Position numbers and translations under genes: made by a program
Notes under the pieces: model-generated
What the model was told of the DNA's origin: nothing
The model's input: the letters and a program-made list of their open reading frames with translations, nothing else
The model's database searches: none
Source of the DNA: Pantoea alfalfae
GTDB lineage: Bacteria > Pseudomonadota > Gammaproteobacteria > Enterobacterales > Enterobacteriaceae
Direction: 5' to 3'
Length of the DNA: 64,000 nucleotides
Assembly (NCBI RefSeq): GCF_019880205.1
Contig: NZ_CP082292.1
Coordinates: 2,542,001 to 2,606,000 of the forward strand
Part shown: one piece after another, positions 35,945 through 44,940 of the stretch
Position numbering within the stretch: position 1 is the first letter of the stretch
Layout of the letters: every line of letters starts with the position of its first letter

Positions 35945-37126
35945 TTACACCTCTTCGTCATTTGCATGGTCATCCTCTTCTGCGGTGTACTCAACATCAG
36001 ATAGCAATACCTCAAAATCAAGTTGTGTCGTATAGCCTCCACTTGAAAGGCTATGAGTCACTTTGCTAATCAGCCACGGCTGCGCATCGATCACCGACTT
36101 AAAGCCGCTCACTTTGACCGGCGTCTCCGGGTACAGGTCGGCGCGCCCCATCGCGAGCGTGAGCGAGAACTCAGCGACGCCACGCTGTAGCTTATCCCAC
36201 TTTGCTTTAGCTGCCCGCATCGCGGCCGCTTTCGTCGCATACACGGTCGTCAGCGTAAATATATTGTCTACCGTACCAGCCAGATAATCACCCTCTCTGG
36301 CCTCCGGTGTTTTGGTCGCGGTCGTCTTTTTCTTTTTAGCCGCCGGGTGCTCCAGCGCGCGCAGGTGCTTTTCTTTGGGCTTGCGCTTTACCTTAACTTT
36401 CTTAGGTTTAGGGTCTTTGGTATGCAGCCAGCTCGCTGATACGCCAGTATATGCGCCTCGGTCAGCAATGCTGAAGCTGTGCCGGTCGCCATCCTGTCGC
36501 GTGATAGTCATCTGCGGGATTAGCTTTCCGCTGGCGGTGACGCCGTTACCGGGCTTTATAAACAGAAGTCGCCCGGCCTTCACTGCCGCAACCGCGCCGT
36601 ACAGCGTGGCGAGTCGCGTCAGGAATTTAGCATCTGTCTCCTGCGTCTGGTCAATGTGCGCCACGGCAATTCCGGCGAATCCATCGGCCAGCATTGGCTT
36701 TAAATTATTGCGCCCGGCTATCTGCGTGACGACTTCCCCCAGGGTAGTATCGTGATAGGAAACCTCCTGGCGGGAATTGAGCGAGCCACGGAAATCAGCG
36801 CTGCGGGCGCGAATGGTCATGGTGTCCGGCGCGCCGTGGTGCTCAACCTCATCAACGGTGAAATTACCTTTGCCGAAAAGCGTCTGCCCCTTCCAGCCGA
36901 GAAACAGCGTTATCACTGCGCCGCGCACCGGCATTGCAAGCTGGCCGTCGGCATCGTCCAGCTCAAAATCCAGCTGGTCAGCTTCAAAGCCGCGATTATC
37001 GGTCAGCGTCATCGATATAAGGCGATCCCGGATGTTGGTTGTGACGTCCTTAGAGTTAACCTTCAGCAAGAAATCCGGCGTCAGCTGCGCCCCGGCCTGC
37101 ACCGGCAGGCTGCTTATCCCGATCAT
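35945..37126 (-). CDS. D: Tail protein gpD (late control protein D)
   Basis: P2-type gpD, a hub protein of the tail tip, about 393 residues (P2: 387). The baseplate-hub fold shows in TPDFLLKVNSKDVTTNIRDRLISMTLTDNRGFEADQ (split across family motif), then the middle SWLHTKDPKPKKVKVKRK lysine-rich linker and QPWLISKVTHSLSSGGYTTQL. It overlaps the end of U by a few bases. The inserted lysine-rich stretch (about 235-275) is longer than usual. Confidence 0.92.
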   Translation of the reverse strand: MIGISSLPVQAGAQLTPDFLLKVNSKDVTTNIRDRLISMTLTDNRGFEADQLDFELDDADGQLAMPVRGAVITLFLGWKGQTLFGKGNFTVDEVEHHGAPDTMTIRARSADFRGSLNSRQEVSYHDTTLGEVVTQIAGRNNLKPMLADGFAGIAVAHIDQTQETDAKFLTRLATLYGAVAAVKAGRLLFIKPGNGVTASGKLIPQMTITRQDGDRHSFSIADRGAYTGVSASWLHTKDPKPKKVKVKRKPKEKHLRALEHPAAKKKKTTATKTPEAREGDYLAGTVDNIFTLTTVYATKAAAMRAAKAKWDKLQRGVAEFSLTLAMGRADLYPETPVKVSGFKSVIDAQPWLISKVTHSLSSGGYTTQLDFEVLLSDVEYTAEEDDHANDEEV

Positions 37127-37650
37127 CCCAGCAGCCCCCCTGCAGTTGAAATCAGGCTACCGGCCGCCGACTTCACGCCGTCAATTGCAGACGTAAGCTG
37201 CCCTGGCAGATTCGCGGTTCCGCTGATAAGCCCGTCAGCCTGTTTCTTCAGATCGCCAAACATCGAGGTGAGCGACTCATCAACGCGCTTCAGGCTCAGG
37301 GTAAACATGATTTTGCTGGCCGTTCCGTTGGGATAAAACTCGCTGAAGGTGTTAGAAATACTCTCGATCACGTACATGCCGTAAATCATTCCGCTGCCGC
37401 CAATCAGCGGCCACGCCCTGCCCTCGTCGGCCATCAGGCGGATGGTCATCAGCGACACCGAGCCGCCTGTGATTTCCGGGCGCAGCTCCCCGGATAGCGT
37501 GATTTTTTCATCGCCCGGCCCGATAAACTGCGCCGCCGGACGCTGCCCGAACCGGCTGTTAGTGGGCCAGCGATAGTCGATATTCTGCTGCATATCCCCG
37601 TAAGGTAGGGTCTGTCGCATAAACGGCATCATGCCGTAAATCATCATCAT
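37123..37650 (-). CDS. U: Tail protein gpU
   Basis: P2-type tail completion protein of 175 residues (P2: 159). Homology is clear in FMRQTLPYGDMQQNIDYRWP, ITLSGELRPEITGG, RLMADEGRAWPLIGGSGMIYGMYVI and FTLSLKRVDESL. The C-terminus is extended with glycine/serine residues. Lies between T and D. Confidence 0.93.
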   Translation of the reverse strand: MMMIYGMMPFMRQTLPYGDMQQNIDYRWPTNSRFGQRPAAQFIGPGDEKITLSGELRPEITGGSVSLMTIRLMADEGRAWPLIGGSGMIYGMYVIESISNTFSEFYPNGTASKIMFTLSLKRVDESLTSMFGDLKKQADGLISGTANLPGQLTSAIDGVKSAAGSLISTAGGLLG

Positions 37651-37653
37651 CGG

Positions 37654-40116
37654 TTAATCCTCCCAGCCCATTTTGCTGCGGTTCTGTGCCTGGCGGTTTC
37701 GCTGCTCTTTAGCCTGGTGCTGGGCCATCAGCGCCATTGCGTCGTCTTTGTTCATGCCCTCGTGCATGTTAATTTCATACTGATAGGTATTCTGACTGCG
37801 GTCAGTGAATCCGCCCCCGGCTGACGGTGAGGAAACCGGGCGGTAAGGCGCGCCCCCGTAGGCGATGTTGTATTGCAGCCCGCCGGTATCTGCGCCCGCG
37901 CCGCCGGTCGCTACCGGGTCAGGCGACGGCACTTTGTCTTTCAGTCCATCGGATTTCGTGTCGATAATGCCGAGCTTATCCAGCACCCAGTTAATGCCGC
38001 CCATAAGCTGATCGAGCGCGTGACTTGGAATTTTCAGCGCCTCGGCCAGCATGTTGCCGAACTTCTTACCCATGTCTCCGGCGCCGGCAAGTTCGGTCTG
38101 CGTGGATTTAACCGGCTCCAGCAGTTTGCCGAACCAGTCCCAAAGCTCTTTAACCTTGCCACCTACCCACTCAAACACCGGCTTTAGCGAACCAAAGGAA
38201 TCACTGATCGGCCCCATCGCAGCGGTAAAGCCTTCGGCCATGCCTGCTATAAAGGCGCTGATGGGTTCCCAGTATTTGCGCACCAGTAACGCACCGGCCA
38301 CGATTACCGCCGCAACGGCCACAACCGGCAGCGTGATAGCGCCGAGCGCGGCCGTGATAGCTCCGCCCGCGATGCTGAATGCCGTACCGAGGAAGCCCGC
38401 CCCGGCAATCAGAGTATTTACGCCCGCAATTACCGGCCACGCTACCAGCCCGATAGCACCCAGCGCGCCAACAAAAATCAGTCCCGCCATTGCCGCTTTT
38501 GCAAGGCCCGCGGACAAAGCCGGGTTTGCCTGTACCCATTTATCTATGTTGAGCAGAAATTTCGTTGTGTCCTGGGTAAGTGTGCGCAGGCTGCTGTCCA
38601 TCTGGTCATAAATATCTGTGCCCAGCGCCTCATAGCCTGACTGCATTTCCTTGAAGTCGCCCCCGAGATTGTCCTGCTGCACTTTTACCAGCTTTTCTGT
38701 GCTGCCATCAGAGTTCTGGAAATTCTTAGTCAACCTGTCCAGCTCACCGCTGGATGCAGATTTCATCAGCGTCACTGCTGAAGACGCAGCCTCCTCCCCG
38801 AATATTGTTTTCAGGTATTCGGCCTGCTGCGCATCACCGAGTTTGTTTTTTTCAAATGATTTTTGCATCTCCTTCAGGATGGTGAAGAACGGGCGCATGT
38901 TGCCTTTTTTGTCAGCCGTGTTAACGCCCAGCTCTTTTATGGCCTTGAAGGCTTCGCCAGTAGGTGCCTGCACGCGCAGCAACATTGCACGAATGCCAGT
39001 ACCGGCCATGCTGCCGGTCGTCCCATTATTTGCCAGCGCGCCAATCATCGCCGCTGTTTGCTCTGCACTGACTTTGGCATTTTTAGCGACTGAAGCGACA
39101 TAGGGCATGGCATCGCTCAGATCCTGAAACTTTGTAGCTGTTCCATTAAGCGTTGCGGAAATCACGTCGCCCAGATGAGCGACTTCGCTGTTAGCCAGGC
39201 CAAAAGCGTTTTTAGTGCTCATCAGAAGCTCTGCACTGTCTTCCATTGTCTGGTTGTTAGCGAGTGACATATTCAGCGTAACCGGCGTTGCCGCCTTGAT
39301 GTCATCAACGCTGCCACCTGCTTTCGCTATAACAATCTGCGCCTGCGCGGCATCGTTCGCTGAGGCTGCGGTGTTGTCGCCGATGCTTCGTGCCTGGGTT
39401 CTCAGAGACTGAAATTCAGGCGACTTTTTATCGAGGCCAAGAGTTGCCTGAAGTGTGGAGTTCGCCAGGGCGAAATCATAGCCAGGACGCAGCACAGATG
39501 AAGCGGCCACAGCTCCGACCGTTGCTGCGCCGACACCGGCTGCGCCGCCGTTGCGAACTTTAGCTGACAGCTCCTGCCCTTTACGGTAGCGCTCGCTTGT
39601 CTGGTTCAGCCGCTCCTGCTGCGCATTCAGCCGCTGCAGCTCCATCTTCTGTCGGCTCAGGCTGACGGTTGCCTGCGCTGAAGTGGTTCTCAATCGCTGC
39701 TGCTCACTGCTCAGGCTTTTAGTGGAAATCCCCGCCGCGTTAAGCGCCTCGCGCTGCTGCTGCACCGAAAGGCGCAGGCTGTTGGACTTCGTCTGCAGCT
39801 CTGCCGCTGCCTGCCGGGCCTTTTCCAGTACGCGGGCCTGTTTTGTCGTCGGGCGCTCCGTGTTTTTAAACTGCACGGCCAGCGCTGCCGCCTCCTGCTT
39901 CGCGTCCTTAAGGCTCTGCTGCGTGACGGCCAGCTGCGCGCTGGCCTTGCGAAAGCCGTCAATTTTTCCGGCCTGCGCATCCAGCTCCTTAATGGTTGAT
40001 TGTGTCTGGCGAATGTCAGACGACAGATTTTTAGCGGCGGTCTGCATGGCTTTGAAGGGGCGCGAGGCTTTGTCTACCGCGTTCAGCAGCACCTGCACCT
40101 TGAGGTTATTGCTCAT
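37654..40116 (-). CDS. T: Tail tape measure protein gpT
   Basis: Sets tail length and sits inside the tail tube; 820 residues against 815 in P2. N-terminal coiled coil (about 1-190) rich in Q, A and K, then the phage tape-measure domain (NGTTGSMAGTGIRAMLLRV, LKEMQKSFEKN), a long hydrophobic block around 545-625 (AMAGLIFVGALGAIGLVAW), and a C-terminal region with NMHEGMNKDDAMALM. Its start codon overlaps the end of the E' frame by eleven bases. Confidence 0.94.
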   Translation of the reverse strand: MSNNLKVQVLLNAVDKASRPFKAMQTAAKNLSSDIRQTQSTIKELDAQAGKIDGFRKASAQLAVTQQSLKDAKQEAAALAVQFKNTERPTTKQARVLEKARQAAAELQTKSNSLRLSVQQQREALNAAGISTKSLSSEQQRLRTTSAQATVSLSRQKMELQRLNAQQERLNQTSERYRKGQELSAKVRNGGAAGVGAATVGAVAASSVLRPGYDFALANSTLQATLGLDKKSPEFQSLRTQARSIGDNTAASANDAAQAQIVIAKAGGSVDDIKAATPVTLNMSLANNQTMEDSAELLMSTKNAFGLANSEVAHLGDVISATLNGTATKFQDLSDAMPYVASVAKNAKVSAEQTAAMIGALANNGTTGSMAGTGIRAMLLRVQAPTGEAFKAIKELGVNTADKKGNMRPFFTILKEMQKSFEKNKLGDAQQAEYLKTIFGEEAASSAVTLMKSASSGELDRLTKNFQNSDGSTEKLVKVQQDNLGGDFKEMQSGYEALGTDIYDQMDSSLRTLTQDTTKFLLNIDKWVQANPALSAGLAKAAMAGLIFVGALGAIGLVAWPVIAGVNTLIAGAGFLGTAFSIAGGAITAALGAITLPVVAVAAVIVAGALLVRKYWEPISAFIAGMAEGFTAAMGPISDSFGSLKPVFEWVGGKVKELWDWFGKLLEPVKSTQTELAGAGDMGKKFGNMLAEALKIPSHALDQLMGGINWVLDKLGIIDTKSDGLKDKVPSPDPVATGGAGADTGGLQYNIAYGGAPYRPVSSPSAGGGFTDRSQNTYQYEINMHEGMNKDDAMALMAQHQAKEQRNRQAQNRSKMGWED

Positions 40117-40542
40117 CCGGGGTTGCTCCGCTGCGGATAAAGGCTTTATGCCGCCAGTCCATCAGCTCGACCAGCGGCATGTCGTACATCTCGGAAGGTT
40201 GCCAGTGAAATATCGTGGCAATGTCGGCCATCAGGTCATTAACCGTCAGGCCGTGCGGCCAGTCTATTCGTCCGACTTCGACTGCAAAAAACCGATCACC
40301 TTTCCGCCCAGCGCAATCAGGTCTACCGGGTCAAGGGCATTACACTCGGCCTTTGTCAGCGCTGGCAGGGTAATGCGGGGCAGCACGGTCAGCAGGGCGT
40401 CAACATCAGACTGGCACAGGTCGGCCAGGCGCACGCCGCGCAGACTTCCGGCCGTCGGCTTAATCAGCTCCACGCTTTTGATTTCGGTTTCGCCGCGCTT
40501 CAGCGGGGTTTCAAACTCAACAACGTTATCTTTCTTTTCCAT
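40106..40542 (-). CDS. E': Tail assembly protein gpE+E' (frameshift product)
   Basis: Fusion made by -1 ribosomal slippage at TTTTTTG (40285-40291) near the end of E. After the slip the frame reads AVEVGRIDWPHGL, then MADIATIFHW, the P2 E' signature, and MPLVELMDWRHKAF, ending at 40106 inside the T start. As in P2, the extended product probably acts as a tail assembly chaperone with gpT. The slip site and downstream frame are seen directly. Confidence 0.85.
40264..40542 (-). CDS. E: Tail assembly protein gpE
   Basis: Protein of 92 residues, P2 gpE family, the zero-frame product. Visible family region: VEFETPLKRGETEIKSVELIKPTAGSLRGVRL in parts, then DLCQSDVDALLTVLPRIT and ALGGKVIGFLQSKSDE. 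It ends just behind the slippery T-run, so both E and E+E' are made from one start. Confidence 0.92.
   Translation of the reverse strand: MEKKDNVVEFETPLKRGETEIKSVELIKPTAGSLRGVRLADLCQSDVDALLTVLPRITLPALTKAECNALDPVDLIALGGKVIGFLQSKSDE
40285..40291 (-). promoter_or_regulatory. Programmed -1 frameshift site in E
   Basis: TTTTTTG on the minus strand, the same heptamer used for P2 E/E'. The -1 frame is open for 59 codons behind it and carries the conserved E' sequence. Confidence 0.85.
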
Positions 40543-40600
40543 GATGTTTCTCTGTTCACTGTATTCAGGTAAAGCCAGCGGCGGGCGCTGGCGTCAGGGT

Positions 40601-41110
40601 TTATACCAGGCCGAGGTTTTTACGGCGCTGTTCCAGGCGGTCAACGCCGTTTACCTTCTCCACCATGTTGATGGTGTCGATTTCGATCAGCTCTTTGCCG
40701 TTGAAGGTCAGCTTGTAATAGGTGTTTTTGCTGGTGATTTTAGTTTCGGTGTCTTCACCCTGTTTGGTTTCGCCAAAATCAAACGACTGATGCTTGCCGC
40801 GCACCTCAATCTCTACCGCGATTTCCTCGCCGGTATCGTCGCGCTGGTAAGAGCCGGTAAAGCGCAGGGGAATGTCAGACGCACCCCACTGCGTGAGTAC
40901 CAGCTCATCAATACCGCCGATGCTCCATTCAACATCAAGCGCGTCATCTTCCAGACCGTTATCAATAAAGGCCGCGCCGCTCATGCCGCCCGCGCGGAAC
41001 GGGTCGAGCTTGCGCGCCAGCTTCGGCAGGGTGACGGCGGTAACGACGCCCTGATAGCTGTTGGCGTTATTAAAAAGGTTCATGCCCTTTAGTTTGCGTG
41101 GCAGTGCCAT
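40601..41110 (-). CDS. FII: Major tail tube protein gpFII
   Basis: Protein of 169 residues (P2: 172) forming the inner tail tube. Family segments: MALPRKLKGMNLFNNANSYQG at the start, LDVEWSIGGIDELVL, ITSKNTYYKLTFNGKELIEIDT and a terminal RRKNLG. Lies 12 bp behind the sheath gene; followed by E. Confidence 0.94.
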   Translation of the reverse strand: MALPRKLKGMNLFNNANSYQGVVTAVTLPKLARKLDPFRAGGMSGAAFIDNGLEDDALDVEWSIGGIDELVLTQWGASDIPLRFTGSYQRDDTGEEIAVEIEVRGKHQSFDFGETKQGEDTETKITSKNTYYKLTFNGKELIEIDTINMVEKVNGVDRLEQRRKNLGLV

Positions 41111-41122
41111 TTATCCGGCTCC

Positions 41123-42301
41123 TCAGCTGTTTACGGATGCGGCGAAGTTCGCCAGATAGGTGTCGGTGATGCGCTGGCGCAGGGTTAAATCTTCCAGCGG
41201 CGGAACCGGCGTATAGTCGTAATCGATAAAGAGCTTGCCCGCCTTCAGGGTGTCTTTATCGTTGGCGCTTTCGTCATACCAGGCGGATGCACCCAGCAGA
41301 TAACCGGCGTTAACCAGCTCGCGGAATTTCGCATTGATGCCCGCGATAATCTCGCGCACCAGAACCGGCGTCAGCGGCTTATCAACCGCCCACATATGCG
41401 CCTCGGCCATGGTGTCAGCCAGCACCTGCGCAGTGCGGGTGTAGTTCTCAAACTGAAACAGCGGGTCATCGCTGCAGGTGCGGTTGCCCCAGAAGCGGAA
41501 ACCGTCTTTACGGATCAGCGTCGTAACGTCGGCCTCGTTGAGCAGGTCGGCGTCGGTGCCGGTCTGCTGCAGATCCCAGAACACTGATGCAGAAATGCCG
41601 GTCACACCATTAACGCCGACGTTAGACAGGGTTTTATGCCAGCCTGTGTCATTGTCGATTTTGGCGCGCAGGCCCAGCGCGCGGGCGGTCGCAAAAGCGG
41701 TATCGGATTTGCTGGTCGCTGTGTTCCACGCGACGAAATCAGGCCAGATAACCATCAGCTCACGCTGGCTGAAGTTCTGGCGATACAGGCGGGCTTCGGA
41801 AATGGTTTTGCATTCCCAGGCTGACACGTAGGCAAAGGCGCGCAGCTGCTGCGCAATGCTGGCAAGCGCTGTCGCCACCGCCAGTGAATCCAGCCCCGGC
41901 ACGCCGAGAATACGCGGCTTAACATCGAGCTGGGTCTGCGCGGCGAGCAGCGCTTTCATGCCGGTATACTGGCCGTTTTCATCCGTGCCGCCGATGATAT
42001 TGGACGTGGTTTCGGCTTCGTCGGCTCCTTCAGCGACGCGCACGACGACGGTAACGGGTTTTGACTGGTCAGCAATGGCCTGCAGCGCAGCGGCAAGCGT
42101 GCCTTTCTTACCGGCCTTACCGACAGCGGCCTGCACGTTAGTGATAAGTACCGGCGTATTGAGCGGGAAAGTTGCCGCATCCGCATCCTGTGCGGTGCAG
42201 ACCATGCCCACGATTGCGGTTGATACGGTTGTAATGGTGCGCGTGCCGTCGTTAACTTCGACGACGCGGACACCATGATGATAATCAGACATCTGATGCA
42301 C
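41123..42301 (-). CDS. FI: Tail sheath protein gpFI
   Basis: Contractile sheath subunit of 392 residues (P2: 396). Clear family sequence: [17 protein letters not shown] at the start, [44 protein letters not shown], and [21 protein letters not shown]. First gene of the FI-FII-E-E'-T-U-D-ogr late transcript. Upstream, in place of P2 Z/fun and tail fibre genes, are an invertase remnant and an orphan cargo gene. Confidence 0.95.
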   Translation of the reverse strand: MHQMSDYHHGVRVVEVNDGTRTITTVSTAIVGMVCTAQDADAATFPLNTPVLITNVQAAVGKAGKKGTLAAALQAIADQSKPVTVVVRVAEGADEAETTSNIIGGTDENGQYTGMKALLAAQTQLDVKPRILGVPGLDSLAVATALASIAQQLRAFAYVSAWECKTISEARLYRQNFSQRELMVIWPDFVAWNTATSKSDTAFATARALGLRAKIDNDTGWHKTLSNVGVNGVTGISASVFWDLQQTGTDADLLNEADVTTLIRKDGFRFWGNRTCSDDPLFQFENYTRTAQVLADTMAEAHMWAVDKPLTPVLVREIIAGINAKFRELVNAGYLLGASAWYDESANDKDTLKAGKLFIDYDYTPVPPLEDLTLRQRITDTYLANFAASVNS

Positions 42302-42372
42302 TCCGTTTTGAGGGTGTGCTCATGGTGTCAGTTCAGGTTTAGCGGTGCATCTGATGGGGGTTTGCTGGTCAG

Positions 42373-42660
42373 TCAGCAGACAGAATTAGTAATCTGGCGC
42401 TGCCTGTCGGCCGGTATGTACCGGTAAAGGGTTTTTACTGACACCTCCAGCACAAGTGCAATCTGCTGCAGTGTTGCGCCGTTGGCCAGCATTCTTTCAG
42501 CCCGGCCGATAACGTCCGGCGTCATTACGCGACGTCTGCCGCCGATGCGCCCTTTATCCCGCGCAGCGGCCAGCCCAGCGCGCGTGCGCTCTATTATAAG
42601 CTCGCGTTCCATCTCAGCCAGCGCACCCATGACGTGAAAGAAAAACCGGACCATTGCGCC
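42373..42660 (-). pseudogene. Truncated Gin/Cin-type DNA invertase
   Basis: Only the C-terminal half of a serine recombinase remains: VRFFFHVMGALAEMERELIIERT, then GLAAARDKGRIGGRRR and the helix-turn-helix QQIALVLEVSVKTLYRYIPA. The catalytic serine domain is missing. The frame stays open upstream to 42708, but that part is antisense to a tail-fibre-assembly remnant, so the joint near 42656 is a recombination scar. Without the catalytic domain it cannot invert DNA. Confidence 0.85.
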
Positions 42661-42802
42661 GCTGCAGGACGCGGTTGATATAAGTATTGCGACAGATGAG
42701 GAGATCAATCGTCTGGCAGAGTGGAAACGTTTTCGGGTGGCACTTAGTCGGGTGAGTATCCTTCAGCTTACAAATACTGAATGGCCAGTAAAACCATCAT
42801 AA
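42656..42802 (+). pseudogene. Tail fibre assembly (Tfa) C-terminal fragment
   Basis: The plus strand reads APLQDAVDISIATDEEINRL, then AEWKRFRVALSRVSIL and the ending NTEWPVKPS, the usual C-terminus of Tfa chaperones. A stop in frame just upstream and the invertase remnant show that the start was lost. Its orientation is opposite to tail fibre gene H, as for the inactive copy in an invertible tail-fibre segment. Confidence 0.8.
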
Positions 42803-43007
42803 AAAATTTTTATGATGCAGTTTGCATTTAGCAAAACTAGAGGAGTTTATTTTTTCAATTATAATTGATTTATTTCTTAAATTAATCTAAAAGTACTTCA
42901 GTCATATAAGAGTTTACATATTTGTAGTTAAAAAAGGAGTCGCAACCCTAAGAGTTAGGACGTAAATATTAACTCAATAATTCGCTTAATAAAAAGGCAC
43001 TCAAAAC

Positions 43008-44687
43008 ATGGATAATGAAAATAAAAGCCAAGAGGAAGTTGAATACGAAACAAGACTTCGCAGAAGACTAAAAATATTACAAGAGCAATTTAAAGCCGGA
43101 AAAGTAAAAATAATGGAAGGCCTAGATGTTGTAAATAGCCTCGAAGCTGTAAGACTCAGAGACGATGGGGAAGTAGACCTTACCACTGTGGATGGTTTAG
43201 TCCGCTCTATGGCACTGGCTGTAACTGCAATGCATGACAGAGAGGAATTGAAAAATGAAATGACACTCTCCGAAATCCAAACGACCTATTTCTCTTTTAT
43301 ATATACACAGTTTAATGAATATTATGAACAAATGGTTAAGCATAGGTTAACTCCACATGCTGTGAGTATGGGTTTAACAAGGAATAAAGATTTCGTAGAT
43401 GATATTAATAAAAACATTGATGAGTTCTTAGATGTTATTTATCAATTCTGGGAAAGTGTAGGTGAGATAGCGCATATTCACATGGAGGACATGCATGGAA
43501 ATATTAAAGGTGTTTTTGGAGGGGATTTATTCCCGTCTCATAACGAGAACATAGCTTCTAAATGTGGGATTTATGCTGATACGATCATATTGCCAGACCC
43601 TTTTGTTCGCTCAAAGCATGTTTTTGAAAATCAGCCTGGAGAAGAGCGTGCTTACTACTTAATAAAGCATGCAATGAATATTTTACAGTATAGAGAGCTT
43701 GCATGTGCAGATGTCAATGTTCCTATAGTTGTAATTCTCCCTGACTTATCAGTAATCCAAGAAGGTGAAAGAGATTTCTTTCATTCTTTAGGGAAGCAAG
43801 ACTCGCTTGTCCATGCCGGAAAACTTTTTGGAAGAAGATTCGATTCATTCGATGAATTATTAGATTTTGCTAAATCTCTCGATACTGTTGAAAGGGCTGT
43901 GGCTGAAATAGAAGATTCAAGTCGAATTTTATTCGATACGGATTGGACTGGAGATGCTGGCGAACAAATAAAGCGTGCATTAAATACTAAACATTACAAT
44001 CAATTTGTTAAATACCCTGGAGTTTTACTTGCATCTCAATCACTTAGCCGAATGAGCATAAGTAATGAGATACTTGTGAAAGCAAGGCGATTGAACGGTA
44101 CTCCGATAATTGATGCGCCTACATCTTGGCAATACTTAGTTTGGAAGATGGAGTATGACGCTCAACGGGCTGAGGCTGAGTTTAAATCAGATGGCCTACA
44201 TATCATTAAAGGATTGACCGATTTAGCTGATAAAGAAATGCAGTGGATAGGTAATATACCTCCACAGGCTCTTATACAACTTCGAAAAGATGGCGCTTTG
44301 GATGAGATACGTGTTATTTTAGGTGCGGGAATAAAAGATATTATAGAATCTAACCCTTCAAATTTCTTCAGGAGTAGGGATGCAATATTAGAAAACATTG
44401 ATTCAGCATTTAGGAACCATCAAAAAAACCTTGACAACTTAATTAGTAAGAAGTGGAAATTTGCAGGAAAAGATATCGGTTCCTGGCTTGTGGTTGGCGC
44501 TCTTGAAGTAACAGCTGCAGTGACCGGAACGCCTGTTTGGGGATTAGCAACTATAGCAGCTGACCAATTATTAGAAGTGCCAAAACTTAAAGATATACCT
44601 AAATCCATCCGAGATTTGGCTGACGAAAACAATAAAATAAAAAAATCCCCTGTAGGGATGTTATTTAATATTCATAAAAAATGCTAA
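43008..44687 (+). CDS. Orphan cargo protein in the Z/fun hotspot
   Basis: Protein of 559 residues that I do not recognise. N-terminus is charged and helical (EEVEYETRLRRRLKILQEQFK), the middle mixed and soluble (CGIYADTIILPDPFV, VPIVVILPDLSVIQEGERD), and near the C-terminus a hydrophobic, glycine-containing stretch (about 493-522, SWLVVGALEVTAAVTGTPVW) could enter membranes. The gene is strikingly AT-rich beside GC-rich late genes, is transcribed against them, and has its own terminator. It sits between tail fibre and sheath genes, where P2 carries the exclusion gene Z/fun, so it is probably expressed in the lysogen. Anti-phage function is inference. Confidence 0.7.
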   Translation: MDNENKSQEEVEYETRLRRRLKILQEQFKAGKVKIMEGLDVVNSLEAVRLRDDGEVDLTTVDGLVRSMALAVTAMHDREELKNEMTLSEIQTTYFSFIYTQFNEYYEQMVKHRLTPHAVSMGLTRNKDFVDDINKNIDEFLDVIYQFWESVGEIAHIHMEDMHGNIKGVFGGDLFPSHNENIASKCGIYADTIILPDPFVRSKHVFENQPGEERAYYLIKHAMNILQYRELACADVNVPIVVILPDLSVIQEGERDFFHSLGKQDSLVHAGKLFGRRFDSFDELLDFAKSLDTVERAVAEIEDSSRILFDTDWTGDAGEQIKRALNTKHYNQFVKYPGVLLASQSLSRMSISNEILVKARRLNGTPIIDAPTSWQYLVWKMEYDAQRAEAEFKSDGLHIIKGLTDLADKEMQWIGNIPPQALIQLRKDGALDEIRVILGAGIKDIIESNPSNFFRSRDAILENIDSAFRNHQKNLDNLISKKWKFAGKDIGSWLVVGALEVTAAVTGTPVWGLATIAADQLLEVPKLKDIPKSIRDLADENNKIKKSPVGMLFNIHKKC

Positions 44688-44698
44688 GCCTCAATAAA

Positions 44699-44727
44699 GC
44701 ACCCCGCATAAGCGGGGCTTTTTTTTA
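44699..44727 (+). terminator. Terminator of the orphan cargo gene
   Basis: CCCCGC, ATAA, GCGGGG and eight T, twelve bases after the stop at 44687. Confidence 0.92.
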
Positions 44728-44940
44728 AATTATTCTGAATTCTCTGAAATCGGTTTTGTAATTGTCATCTCCATAAAAAAAACCGTCATTAGGATTATAA
44801 AAAGCGCCTGGTTGCGTAGTTTTCCCTTCGCCTATTTCGATCAGGTAACAACCCTTAACTTCAAAACCCAAGGGTGCGGCAATAGTATTTTCAACAAGAA
44901 AGCTGCCTGTTTTAATGACTGCATATTGTTTATTCATCAT
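44725..44940 (-). CDS. Small tail-fibre-associated protein
   Basis: Protein of 71 residues directly behind tail fibre H and overlapping its stop by four bases. KQYAVIKTGSFLVENTIA and PGAFYNPNDGFFYGDD resemble the N-terminal part of tail fibre assembly or accessory proteins, which often begin with a YAVI strand and have a YNP-DG-F turn. Its place suggests a fibre chaperone or tip protein. It is AT-richer than gene H. Confidence 0.55.
   Translation of the reverse strand: MMNKQYAVIKTGSFLVENTIAAPLGFEVKGCYLIEIGEGKTTQPGAFYNPNDGFFYGDDNYKTDFREFRII

Noticed and set aside
39683..41092. 469-codon plus-strand frame opposite T, E and FII
   Set aside because: Antisense to clearly conserved tail genes and not phage-like; a shadow from GC-rich codon use.
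44835..44875. Second inversion crossover site
   Set aside because: AAAACCCAAGGGT resembles half of a gix site, but the flanks do not match and the symmetry is incomplete.
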